Positions 7,093 through 14,521 of a DNA stretch of 29,634 nucleotides are shown here, piece by piece. The notes beneath the pieces are model-generated. The model was not told the DNA's origin and made no database searches. It saw nothing but the letters and a program-made list of their open reading frames with translations. Position 1 is the stretch's first letter, and the number at the start of each line of letters is the position of its first letter. Both the position numbers and the translations under genes were made by a program. Origin of the DNA: an uncultured Bacteroidales bacterium (lineage in GTDB: Bacteria; Bacteroidota; Bacteroidia; Bacteroidales; UBA4417); assembly GCA_937965665.1 (NCBI GenBank), contig CALCJE010000158.1, positions 1 to 29,634 on the forward strand, read 5' to 3'.

Positions 7093-8925
7093 ATGAATAA
7101 AAAGGATCAAATTTTAAAATTCGTAATAGTAGCAATAGTAATTTTTATAATTGTAAATAATTTTATTTTTTCACCCGGAAATATTTTATCGTGGGATGTA
7201 TTTGGTTACTACCTCTATCTGCCTCTGAAATTTATATACAACGACCTTGGACTCAAGGATAGTTCCATAATTAATGGTATTCTTGAGAAATACCATAATA
7301 CGGCAACTTTTTATCAGGCTATGAAAATGCCTGATGGGAATTTTGTTATGAAATATTCTATGGGACTCTCGTTTTTTTATGCACCATTTTTCTTCATAGG
7401 CCATGTTATTGCTAAAATGTTCAATTACACAGCTGATGGCTTTTCGCTTCCTTACCAATATTCCATTTTTATCGGAGGTATTATTTATTCCCTCATTGGT
7501 ATATGGGTGTTATCAAAAGTTCTTGCACGTTTTTTCAATCGTACTATTGTTGCAATGGCATTGCTGTTAATTGTGTTTTCAACCAATTATATAGTCCATA
7601 TTACGATGTATGGACAAAATGCAATGTCACAGAATTATTTGTTCATGACTTATGCAATAATACTTTGGCTTACGATTTTGTGGCATGAGTCACATAAATT
7701 AAAGCATGCTGTTCTTCTGGGATTTATTTGTGGACTAACTATTTTAAGCAGACCTTCTGAGATTGTATGTTTGATTATCCCTGTACTATGGGGCATAAAA
7801 GATGGGAATTCAATAAAAGACAAATTTCTTGTTTTGTACAAATACCGGGTGCATGTTATTGTGGTTGCTTCAATTATTGCATTGTTTGGCTTGTCGCAAA
7901 TGATTTACTGGAAAATTTACACCGGTAAATTCCTTTTCTATAGCTATGGCGGAAATGCCGGCGAAGGATTTGAATTTTTTCATCCCTATATTTGGGATGT
8001 ATTGTTTAGCTTCAGGAAAGGGTGGTTAATCTATACACCTGTGATGATATTTGCTTGCATCGGATTTTACTTCATGTACAAGAAAAACCGATCTGTTTTT
8101 TATGCTCTGTTTACTTATGTTGTTATCAATATTTATTTCGTTTCCAGTTGGTCTTGCTGGTGGTATGCACAATCATTCAGCCAAAGAGCTTTAATAGCAT
8201 CATACCCTATAATGGCAATCGGTTTGGGTTATTTCCTGGCCTGGCTAGATGCTCAGAAAAGCATACTGAAGCGGTTGGGTTATGTATTGTTATTAAGTTG
8301 TTTATTATTGAATTTATACCAAAGCAGGCAGTTTCATTTTGGAATTATCGATGGATCAAGAATGACGAAAGACTATTATTTTAAAGTGTTTGGTAAAATG
8401 CATGTAACAGAAGCTGATAAAAAACTGCTTCTTATAAATCGTTCATTTGATGGATCTGAAAATTTTAATAATGAAAACGAATATACTTCCAGATTACTCA
8501 AAAAATTAGATTTTGAAGCTGATGAGAAAAAAGATTCAACTGTATCATATTCTGGTAAATTTGCTTTTAAACTCGACAGCTCCACCATCTATACTCCTGC
8601 TATTGAAGCGCCTTATTACGAAATCACAAACAAAGATCATGCATGGATAAATATCATGGCTTATATCTATCCTACGAAAGATTGTAACACCGTGCCTTTT
8701 AGTCTGGTAGTTCATTTTAGTCATAATGGTTTTCCTTATAAGTATATTACTTTTGATTCCGAAAAGATGAAGCTTGAAATCAATAAATGGAATAAAATCA
8801 GCTTCAACTACCTTACTCCGGAGGTTAGAACTGAAAGGGATCCTATAAAAGTCTATCTTTGGCTTAGAGGCAAAGAGCCTGTTTTTGTTGACGATTTACA
8901 GGTTCATGTTTTTGAAAGGAAATAA
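7093..8925 (+). CDS. GT-C-type membrane glycosyltransferase-like protein with C-terminal beta-rich domain
   Basis: This 610-residue protein has an N-terminal membrane anchor followed at once by SWDVFGYYLYLP, with D35 as the likely catalytic acid, then about ten membrane segments to residue 420. The last 150 residues are soluble and include SYSGKFAFKLDSSTIYTPAI and a final FVDDLQVHVFERK. That pattern suggests a jelly-roll (carbohydrate-binding-like) domain. The glycosyltransferase at 27731-29634 ends with a similar domain (YSPTI, then IYVDDLKLEYMP). It probably acts on polyprenyl-linked sugars at the periplasmic face, and the tail may hold the acceptor glycan. Codon use is AT-rich like the preceding gene but unlike the flippase-like gene and the GT2 gene. 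Confidence 0.65.
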   Translation: MNKKDQILKFVIVAIVIFIIVNNFIFSPGNILSWDVFGYYLYLPLKFIYNDLGLKDSSIINGILEKYHNTATFYQAMKMPDGNFVMKYSMGLSFFYAPFFFIGHVIAKMFNYTADGFSLPYQYSIFIGGIIYSLIGIWVLSKVLARFFNRTIVAMALLLIVFSTNYIVHITMYGQNAMSQNYLFMTYAIILWLTILWHESHKLKHAVLLGFICGLTILSRPSEIVCLIIPVLWGIKDGNSIKDKFLVLYKYRVHVIVVASIIALFGLSQMIYWKIYTGKFLFYSYGGNAGEGFEFFHPYIWDVLFSFRKGWLIYTPVMIFACIGFYFMYKKNRSVFYALFTYVVINIYFVSSWSCWWYAQSFSQRALIASYPIMAIGLGYFLAWLDAQKSILKRLGYVLLLSCLLLNLYQSRQFHFGIIDGSRMTKDYYFKVFGKMHVTEADKKLLLINRSFDGSENFNNENEYTSRLLKKLDFEADEKKDSTVSYSGKFAFKLDSSTIYTPAIEAPYYEITNKDHAWINIMAYIYPTKDCNTVPFSLVVHFSHNGFPYKYITFDSEKMKLEINKWNKISFNYLTPEVRTERDPIKVYLWLRGKEPVFVDDLQVHVFERK

Positions 8926-9210
8926 ATACCTCAGGTAATATTTAAAGTTGCTAAGAAGTAAGAATGTGTAAGCTGATTTTTTTTGCTAATTTTGCTGCTG
9001 CTATTGATTTCATTCCACAAAATTAAACTGTGTTTATAGGTATTGGTTAGCACTTTTAAATATGTGCAGTAAAGAAAATGGGTCAATACCAGCAGGCAAA
9101 CGCTTGTGCTGATCGGGCAACTGGTTTGGTGATCTCTAATAAAAGTATCTTTAACCCGGATATTTGGATAAATCGTCTGAATTAATTTTCTTGTACTCTA
9201 TTTCAAAGAT
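8926..9210. other. Intergenic region before the GT2 gene
   Basis: There is no convincing gene here. A 35-codon frame (9079-9186) has no recognisable content. TAATTTTG at 8987-8994 fits a -7 box but has no -33 partner. TTTG (9125-9128), 17 nt, TATCTTTA (9146-9153) is an imperfect promoter candidate for the next gene. Confidence 0.4.
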
Positions 9211-9951
9211 ATGATCAACGGAAAAAAAATTGTGGTAGTGCTCCCGGCTTATAATGCCGGACAGACCCTCGAACAAACTTATAATGAAATTCCTTTTGAT
9301 ATTGTAGACGAGGTGGTGCTGGTTGACGACCGCAGCCGCGACAACACGGTGGAAGTGGCACGGCAAATCGGAATAAAGCACGTAATTGAGCACGAACAAA
9401 ACAAAGGCTACGGTGGCAATCAGAAAACCTGTTACGATACTGCGCTGAAACTGGGTGGAGATATTGTTATTATGCTTCATCCCGATTACCAGTACACGCC
9501 CAAACTTATCCATAGCATGGCATACCTGATAGCTAACGAAGTGTTCCCGGTGGTGATGGGTTCGCGTATCCTGGGCAATGGTGCGCTCAAAGGGGGCATG
9601 CCGCTGATCAAATACATCTCCAACCGCGGGCTAACGCTTATCCAGAATATACTGATCAACCAGAAATTGTCGGAATACCACACCGGGTACCGTGCTTTTT
9701 CGAAGGAAGTGCTTACTGCTATTGATTATCATGCCAACAGCGACGACTTTGTATTCGATAACCAGATGATTTCGCAAATTATTTACAAGGGTTTCCCGGT
9801 AGGCGAAATCACCTGCCCGACCAAGTATTTTAAAGAAGCCTCATCCATCAACCTGTCGCGGAGTACCGTGTATGCTTTTGGGGTATTAGGCACTTCGTTA
9901 ACTCATTTTTTTAATAAAATGGGAATCTTGAAATCGAAACGGTATAAATAA
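9211..9951 (+). CDS. GT2 family glycosyltransferase (dolichyl/polyprenyl-phosphate sugar synthase-like)
   Basis: This 246-residue cytosolic GT-A enzyme transfers a sugar from a nucleotide donor. The start MINGKKIVVVLPAYNAGQTL is the typical first strand. VDEVVLVDDRSRDNT holds the nucleotide-binding acids, and MLHPDYQYTP takes the place of the metal-binding DxD. GSRILGNGALKGGMPLIKYI and HTGYRAFSKEVL are typical of the polyprenyl-phosphate mannose/glucose synthase branch. It has no membrane segments. If it makes a polyprenyl-phosphate sugar, it would supply the donor used by the GT-C enzymes upstream. Base composition is higher in G+C than the GT-C pair and closer to korAB. A terminator follows directly. 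Confidence 0.88.
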   Translation: MINGKKIVVVLPAYNAGQTLEQTYNEIPFDIVDEVVLVDDRSRDNTVEVARQIGIKHVIEHEQNKGYGGNQKTCYDTALKLGGDIVIMLHPDYQYTPKLIHSMAYLIANEVFPVVMGSRILGNGALKGGMPLIKYISNRGLTLIQNILINQKLSEYHTGYRAFSKEVLTAIDYHANSDDFVFDNQMISQIIYKGFPVGEITCPTKYFKEASSINLSRSTVYAFGVLGTSLTHFFNKMGILKSKRYK

Positions 9952-9977
9952 CAGGCCACAAGTTGAACTTCATATAC

Positions 9978-10012
9978 AAAAAAGAGACGTTAATTACTGC
10001 GTCTCTTTTTGT
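9978..10012. terminator. Hairpin terminator after the GT2 gene, probably bidirectional
   Basis: AAAAAGAGACG pairs with CGTCTCTTTTT across a 10-nt loop, with A and T runs on the two sides. It lies about 27 bp after the GT2 stop and would work on both strands. Confidence 0.85.
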
Positions 10013-10024
10013 ATTAAAGAGCAA

Positions 10025-10123
10025 TTATCTATTTATTGGAGCAAGCACTAACATGTTTTTAAGTACTTGTCCCCAAAGCAAATCTCGGGAGATTTCACGG
10101 GGATTCATGGGGTTTTTACTCAT
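10025..10123 (-). CDS. Candidate 32-residue protein or remnant
   Basis: A short minus-strand frame starts MSKNPMNPREISRDLLWGQV and ends APINR. Its composition is protein-like and it converges on the bidirectional terminator. I do not recognise it and see no promoter. Just upstream on the same strand (10134-10154) a frame ends KLRISK, very like the WLRISQ end of the methyltransferase at 26743, so this may all be decayed gene material. Confidence 0.2.
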   Translation of the reverse strand: MSKNPMNPREISRDLLWGQVLKNMLVLAPINR

Positions 10124-10156
10124 GTCAACCAGTTTATTTACTTATTCTTAACTTGG

Positions 10157-10886
10157 CTCGCGCGCGCTTGAAGCGCGTGCGCACAAACTTCAAGCTTGCG
10201 CATGCATGATTCGTCTTCTCGATAAACCAGGTCGATCATATAACTGAAACTAACAGTTTTCTTATATTTGTCAAGCCATGTCAGACAAGTATAAAATATT
10301 CAAAGGTGATGATGCGTATTTTGTAACTTTTACAATTATTGATTGCTTGCCTGCTGCAAGCAGAGATAAAAGTTCTGGCAGATGATAATTATAAAATGAT
10401 TATAGTTGATTCGATAAACTACTGTCAGTTAAACAAAGGGCTCCAGGTATTTGCATATTGTATTATGCCTAACCATGTACATATGATTATTCAGGCTGCA
10501 GGCGATGAATCAGTCTCAGATATTTTACGTGAGATGAAAACACACACTACGAAAGCCATTACAAAAAAGCTGGAAGAAGAAAAGCCTGAAGGGTATGAAG
10601 AAATGCTTGCCAAATTTACAGCAGCCGGTAAATCCCTGAAACGGATTAAAAAGTATAATGTCCGGCAGGAGGGTAATCAGGCAAAATTATTGTATGGCAA
10701 TAGATTTATAATAGAGAAACTAAATTATATACACAACAATCCGGTCGGGTATGGATTATGTAGCGTATTTTGGGAATATAAATTCAGTTCGGCAACAAAT
10801 TATGCCGATAAACCATCTTTAATGAATATAATATTGTTAAGTTTGTGGTAAATGTAATTAACGCACGCGCTGCAAGCGCGCGCGAG
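10157..10886. mobile_element. RAYT-type element bounded by GC-rich REP palindromes
   Basis: A 25-nt GC-rich block at 10157-10181 (starts CTCGCGCGCGCTTG) is repeated in inverted orientation at 10862-10886, with 24 of 25 positions matching. Each block is itself a hairpin, with arms near CGCGCGCGCT / AGCGCGTGCG and a 3-nt loop. This is the classic arrangement of a REP-associated tyrosine transposase between its palindromes. The G+C content stands out sharply from the AT-rich surroundings. The right palindrome is immediately followed by the open frame of an Rhs tip. Confidence 0.8.
10278..10851 (+). pseudogene. REP-associated tyrosine transposase (RAYT), frameshifted
   Basis: The protein starts at the ATG at 10278 (MSDKYKIFKGDDAYFVTFTI), typical for this family, but runs into a stop after 35 codons. 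The rest continues in another frame with ADDNYKMIIVDSINYC, the HUH motif MPNHVHMII and the tyrosine in EKLNYIHNNPVGYG. Removing 19 bases (about 10333-10351) restores DCLPVLADDNYK, which has the family's normal spacing, so a 19-bp insertion is the likely lesion. All catalytic residues remain in the second part, where a secondary start at 10339 would give 170 residues but lack the first beta-strand. It is probably inactive as it stands. Confidence 0.75.
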
Positions 10887-10887
10887 C

Positions 10888-11445
10888 AAGGGTACTATTG
10901 AAGAGATTGGTGGTGGCAAGTTTGCTAATGGAGCTATTACAGGGGCTTATGGTATGTTGTTTAATGACTTGATGCATGAAATTCGAGAGTTGAAATTCGT
11001 AAGGGCATATATACAAATAAGTTTAAATAGTGGAGTAGGTGCCTTTAGATTCACTATAGATGGAGTGCCAATAGGAGCTGTATATAACTTTGGTGGTTCT
11101 GAACAATTAATAACTATGTATGTAGATATTTATACTACGGGCGACATAGAATTAGGAGGAATGTTTACTCAAAAGCAAATTGAAAGTGGAAGTGGGTCAG
11201 TCACACTAGGCCCATATACCTTTGAAAGTCCAGAGACATCAAAACAAACTGATTACTATTTCACTTCAGAAAATGGATCAGGAATTAAAAAGACGCCTTG
11301 GAATACTTCATTAGGGGCAGTTGGGGGCAAGAGCGTTTCAATGTCTGGAAATGGAACAGTTACAAAAATTGAAATCTCGGCTAAAATTGCAGCAGTTATT
11401 TTGGGAATTGGAGTTGGAGCAGGGGTCGAATACCATTGGTGGTAA
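10888..11445 (+). pseudogene. Orphan Rhs C-terminal tip (displaced polymorphic-toxin cassette)
   Basis: The open frame extends upstream of the ATG at 10954 back to the transposon end. It reads GTIEEIGGGKFANGAITGAY, the linker that commonly follows the RHS core in Bacteroidota toxins. No RHS core is found upstream, so this is a C-terminal fragment of about 185 residues. The unique part includes GVGAFRFTIDGVPIGAVYNF and ends ILGIGVGAGVEYHWW; I recognise no nuclease or other toxin motif in it. It may be expressed from the ATG at 10954 or be dead. Low G+C matches typical toxin tips. The small membrane protein 100 bp downstream would be the expected immunity partner. Confidence 0.6.
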
Positions 11446-11468
11446 TCAATAATTGTGTTTGGTTTTTT

Positions 11469-11499
11469 TTTGATTCCAAATACTTATATATTAATTTTG
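11469..11499 (+). promoter_or_regulatory. Promoter of the small membrane protein gene
   Basis: TTTG (11469-11472), 19 nt, TAATTTTG (11492-11499) matches the Bacteroidota promoter consensus at both boxes. The predicted start near 11506 is 40 nt before the ATG at 11546. Confidence 0.6.
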
Positions 11500-11545
11500 A
11501 AGTCTGATAAATTAAAAGTAACAATGTAATCTAGTCTTAGAATCT

Positions 11546-11866
11546 ATGAAAAATATTAAACTAAAGATGAACTTATTAATTTTATGCAATTATATAACAA
11601 TTGCGATGATTCCTATTTCGTTATTCTTTCCTTTAATAGTGACATTTGTTAGAAGAATAGACAATTTTTCTTCATATACATATGAACAGTTTAATTTCGT
11701 TAGATCTTTTTTTATAATTCCAGTCATTATTTTATGGGTATTTTGCTTTATTATTTGGTCTAAAAAAGATAGATCAGTAAAAAGATTTCTGCTGCTTTTT
11801 TTTCTTAATGGATTATATATCCCTTTTTATTTCCACTACATACGAAAAAATAACTGGCTACAATAA
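11546..11866 (+). CDS. Small membrane protein, possible immunity protein
   Basis: This 106-residue protein has two clear membrane helices (about residues 10-35 and 50-70) and a third hydrophobic stretch (about 80-95) between basic ends, finishing HYIRKNNWLQ. No family was recognised. It directly follows the orphan Rhs tip and has its own good promoter, as expected if cells must keep immunity after losing the toxin. A membrane immunity protein would suit a toxin acting at the inner membrane. That role is inferred only from position; an unrelated small membrane protein is equally possible. Confidence 0.5.
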   Translation: MKNIKLKMNLLILCNYITIAMIPISLFFPLIVTFVRRIDNFSSYTYEQFNFVRSFFIIPVIILWVFCFIIWSKKDRSVKRFLLLFFLNGLYIPFYFHYIRKNNWLQ

Positions 11867-12196
11867 ATCAAGATAGTTATAAATAATTGTAAATTTTTTA
11901 TTCTTTAAGATAACACTATATGATTCGATTAAACTCAGAGACTGCTTAATTTTATTTTTTGATTCTGTAAATCATATGTTTTATCATAGCTAATTGGATC
12001 ATTGTTTGAATTGTTTCAGTTTGATTCTCAAAGTCTATAATAAATCTTCAACTTTCAAACTAGGTGAAGGTTTTTTAACCTATTCGGATTTTGGGTAGAA
12101 TTTCAAATTTATTGGTAGATTCTAATCGAAACACGGTTTCATATAACTTTCTGTAGCTAATTTGAGTGTTCTCAATCAATTCACTTCAGTATCCAT

Positions 12197-12394
12197 CTAC
12201 GCAATTATCTTTACTCTACGAGAAAATCTATCCCTGAGTTCAGCTATGAACATCGGAACCGATTTACTATCATTCTCATTGATAGCATGAACTTGTTTTG
12301 CCAAAAACAATCCCATTTTATCAAGGTTAATATGCCGCTTGCTTTCGTTGGTTTTTTTACCTCCATCAAGTTTGTGACTTAATCCTCCTGATAG
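12197..12394 (-). pseudogene. Gene remnant, unknown family
   Basis: A 65-codon minus-strand open stretch without a proper start reads KLDGGKKTNESKRHINLDKM and, further on, VPMFIAELRDRFSRR before a stop. The amino-acid make-up is protein-like. I do not recognise the family. It looks like the C-terminal end of a lost gene. Confidence 0.35.
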
Positions 12395-12419
12395 TTATAC
12401 AATTAGCAATGGCGGCTGA

Positions 12420-12623
12420 TTCCAGTTTAAAATTTTCACTTCAGAATTAGTTTTTAATATAGACCAGCTGTATAAAACTCGCTACCTTATTAAGACTTAC
12501 AATTCAATATGGCCAACCTGCAGAGGAGATTCTAACGATGTGCTGGAGTTTAAAGTTCCAATAAAAACCGGATCGGTGGTACTCGAAGCATCCTATGCAG
12601 AAAAGAACTATAATTTAATGTAA
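12420..12623 (+). pseudogene. Gene remnant, unknown family
   Basis: A 67-codon open stretch without a start reads FNIDQLYKTRYLIKTYNSIW and then DVLEFKVPIKTGSVVLEASY before its stop. The alternating beta-like pattern suggests the C-terminal end of a real protein. No family was recognised. Confidence 0.35.
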
Positions 12624-12975
12624 TATGTGTAATCTACTTTCAACAGATATCACAATTTGGAATCCAATACTGTGTGCCAGATTTTGCCTATGAAGCAGTA
12701 AACTGATTCTTATTAATGTGTGATTGCTCCGGTTGGCACATCTTATTTTTAGATGCATGCCGGAATAATTGGGTTGTAGACTTTGGGATCATTTTGATTT
12801 GTTTGTACTGGATTTTGTGGCCAGTATGTACATTTTAAAGAACTGCTGCTGCAAACATCAGAAGATAAGATGCACTCGAACGGAATCAGGATATAAATAG
12901 ATTTTAATGGCAGTTTGATTTTTTTAAAGTAAAATAATTGTTCTTATTGACTTACTTACAAAAAAAAGTAACAAA

Positions 12976-13632
12976 ATGAAAAAAATAATCTGGCTTCAAA
13001 TTTTTATATTTGCTTCTGTTCAACTGGTATTTTGTCAAAAACCATTTCAGGTTAATGAAAATGAATTGATTCAGATCATGGATAAATTTGTTTATATGTC
13101 AAAACTCCCAGATCATTTTTATTCTAATCCGTACGCTGTCAAATTGATAAATGAAGAAGGATATGATTCATATAGTGTTGCAGTAGTATCGATAGCTTAT
13201 GCGCGTGAACTTCCGAAAGACTCCATTTTGTACATTCAGGTTCAAAACAGAGATTTGTTTATCATTTTGAATAATAAAATTACATTAAGCAAATCTGTTT
13301 CTGATAAAGGAAAAATTGTGACAGATATAAATCGGATTGAGAGGATAGAAGATTCCGTGTTTTATCAGGGTGCTGTTAAATATTATCCATTTATTGTTAT
13401 TTTTAAAGTGCAAAAAGAATGTCATTTGTTCAAAAGCAGAATAGTGAAATTTGAAACTTATCTTCCTATTAACGATGTCCATAAAAAATACTGGCCTGTT
13501 GCAGAACCGATTGGTGCAATAACTGATGAAACACCTGGGTGGCTGGCTAAAGATGATTTGGGTAACCTTCGAAAAGATTGGATTGCCAAATTTAAGAACG
13601 GGAAAGGAAAATTCAAGATTAAAACACGATAA
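12976..13632 (+). CDS. Secreted protein of unknown function
   Basis: This 218-residue protein has a signal peptide (MKKIIWLQIFIFASVQLVFC, cut before Q). The cysteine at the end is preceded by F, so it is a poor lipobox. The mature part has regular beta-like strands (YIQVQNRDLFIIL, YYPFIVIFKVQ) and a basic C-terminus (FKNGKGKFKIKTR). I see no known domain. It stands alone between a gene-free stretch and a repeat-rich stretch, with an A-rich leader and no clear promoter. It is probably periplasmic or surface-exposed. Confidence 0.6.
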   Translation: MKKIIWLQIFIFASVQLVFCQKPFQVNENELIQIMDKFVYMSKLPDHFYSNPYAVKLINEEGYDSYSVAVVSIAYARELPKDSILYIQVQNRDLFIILNNKITLSKSVSDKGKIVTDINRIERIEDSVFYQGAVKYYPFIVIFKVQKECHLFKSRIVKFETYLPINDVHKKYWPVAEPIGAITDETPGWLAKDDLGNLRKDWIAKFKNGKGKFKIKTR

Positions 13633-13670
13633 TTAATCAGATTGTCGCTTCATCTCCTTCTGTTCCTAGT

Positions 13671-13694
13671 TGTTTGGAGTTTGCAACCCGGACA
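13671..13694. repeat. TCCGGAGT palindrome family, degenerate copy
   Basis: This is a decayed member: TTTGGAGT, loop TTGCA, ACCCGGACA. It is followed by the TCGGGTATC...GGTAAAAGAA spacer that also follows the copies at 24512 and 26393. Confidence 0.6.
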
Positions 13695-13760
13695 GAAAAA
13701 GATTTTCGGGTATCAATTTAATCCCTGGTAAAAGAATTTTTTTACACACGGATATTCACA

Positions 13761-13960
13761 TCACTCCCAAAGCAAACTTATCACCTGATCCATGGCTTCA
13801 TAATACACGCAAAATTCTTTGAGCTTCCGGTTGAGATCGGCTGCATTGTTAAGTACAAACCAGTCCTTTGCAAATACAGTTTCGGTCTTATTCAGGTTTT
13901 TGGTGCCTTCGTAAAAATATTCACCGGCCGATGTATATTCAGGCACATTATTCCCTATGC
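13761..13960 (-). pseudogene. Repeated gene tail, copy 1 (longest)
   Basis: The minus-strand frame ends with ETVFAKDWFVLNNAADLNRK and then KEFCVYYEAMDQVISLLWE before its stop at 13761. Upstream in the same frame is VPEYTSAGEYFYEGTKNL, and the open frame continues through the palindrome at 13969. The same tail occurs at 14059, 14359 and 26483. It is the C-terminal end of an unrecognised protein whose body is absent from this window. The spacing of about 300 bp between the three neighbouring copies points to duplication. Confidence 0.6.
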
Positions 13961-13968
13961 CTCTCAGT

Positions 13969-13993
13969 TGTCCGGAGTTTGCAACTCCGGACA
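13969..13993. repeat. TCCGGAGT palindrome, canonical copy
   Basis: A perfect 10-bp stem, TGTCCGGAGT / ACTCCGGACA, around a TTGCA loop. Confidence 0.85.
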
Positions 13994-14058
13994 GATAAAC
14001 AATATAGAGCATCAGTATAATCCGTGGTAAAAGAATTTTTTACACACGGATGTTCACA

Positions 14059-14156
14059 TCACTCCCACAGCACATTTATCACCTGCTCCTTGGCTTCGTT
14101 ATATACACAGTACTCTTTGAACTTCCGGTTGTGGTCGGCTGTATTGTTAAGTATAT
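14059..14156 (-). pseudogene. Repeated gene tail, copy 2
   Basis: The minus-strand frame reads LNNTADHNRKFKEYCVYNEA and ends KEQVINVLWE. Upstream of LNN, homology to copies 1 and 3 stops abruptly and is replaced by the methyltransferase-tail duplicate at 14161. The join is a clear recombination point. Confidence 0.6.
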
Positions 14157-14160
14157 GCAG

Positions 14161-14239
14161 TGTAAACCATGTTTATTGGCTTATTCTTAACCAGTAAGTT
14201 CCTCCGTGCCGTTCCACATTTTTAAGATTATCATGTTCT
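14161..14239 (-). pseudogene. Duplicate of the methyltransferase 3' end
   Basis: About 79 bp match 26731-26809 with only about three differences. In the reading frame this gives EHDNLKNVERHGGTYWLRIS with the same stop codon as the intact gene. The copied piece covers the last 22 codons and 12 bp beyond. The high identity indicates recent duplication or gene conversion. Confidence 0.8.
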
Positions 14240-14242
14240 CAG

Positions 14243-14263
14243 TTATCCGGAGTTTGCAACTCC
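14243..14263. repeat. TCCGGAGT palindrome, truncated copy
   Basis: TTATCCGGAGT, loop TTGCA, then ACTCC; the rest of the right arm is missing. It sits 4 bp left of a complete copy, giving a head-to-tail pair. Confidence 0.7.
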
Positions 14264-14267
14264 CTGT

Positions 14268-14292
14268 TGTCCGGAGTTTGCAACTCCGGACA
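14268..14292. repeat. TCCGGAGT palindrome, canonical copy
   Basis: Same arms and loop as the copy at 13969, with the same following GATAAACAATATA, so spacer and palindrome were duplicated together. Confidence 0.85.
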
Positions 14293-14358
14293 GATAAACA
14301 ATATATAGCATCAATATAATCCGTGGTAAAAGATTTTTTTTAAACACGGATATTCACA

Positions 14359-14511
14359 TCACTCCCACAACACACTTATCACCTGATCCATGGCTTCATA
14401 ATACACGCAGTATTCTTTGAGCTTCCGGTGGCGGTCGGCTGTATTGTTAAGTACAAACCAGTCCTTTGCAAATACAGTTTCGGTCTTACACAGGTTTTTG
14501 GTGCCTTCGTG
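14359..14511 (-). pseudogene. Repeated gene tail, copy 3
   Basis: The minus-strand frame reads GTKNLCKTETVFAKDWFVLN, then NTADRHRKLKEYCVYYEAMD, and ends VISVLWE. Homology to copy 1 runs up to the sequence for YEGTKN and ends exactly at a run of ten C residues. Confidence 0.6.
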
Positions 14512-14521
14512 CCCCCCCCCC
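14512..14521. repeat. C10 homopolymer at a homology break
   Basis: Ten consecutive C residues sit where gene-tail copy 3 stops matching copy 1. This may be a true recombination joint, a length-variable tract or an assembly artefact. Confidence 0.7.

Larger units (their letters stand above)
11867..12975. other. 1.1-kb region without an intact gene
   Basis: This stretch is AT-rich with stops in all frames and no frame with a convincing start. It holds two protein-like remnants (12197-12394 minus, 12420-12623 plus). No strong hairpin, tRNA or repeat shared with other parts of the window was seen. It reads as decayed accessory DNA between the orphan toxin tip and the secreted protein at 12976. 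Confidence 0.6.

Noticed and set aside
8979..8994. TTTTGCTAATTTTG as promoter of the GT2 gene
   Set aside because: A -7 box is present but no TTTG/TTG lies 17-21 nt upstream, and it would leave a leader over 200 nt long.
9963..10151. 62-codon plus-strand frame after the GT2 gene
   Set aside because: It runs through the terminator hairpin and lacks coding character.
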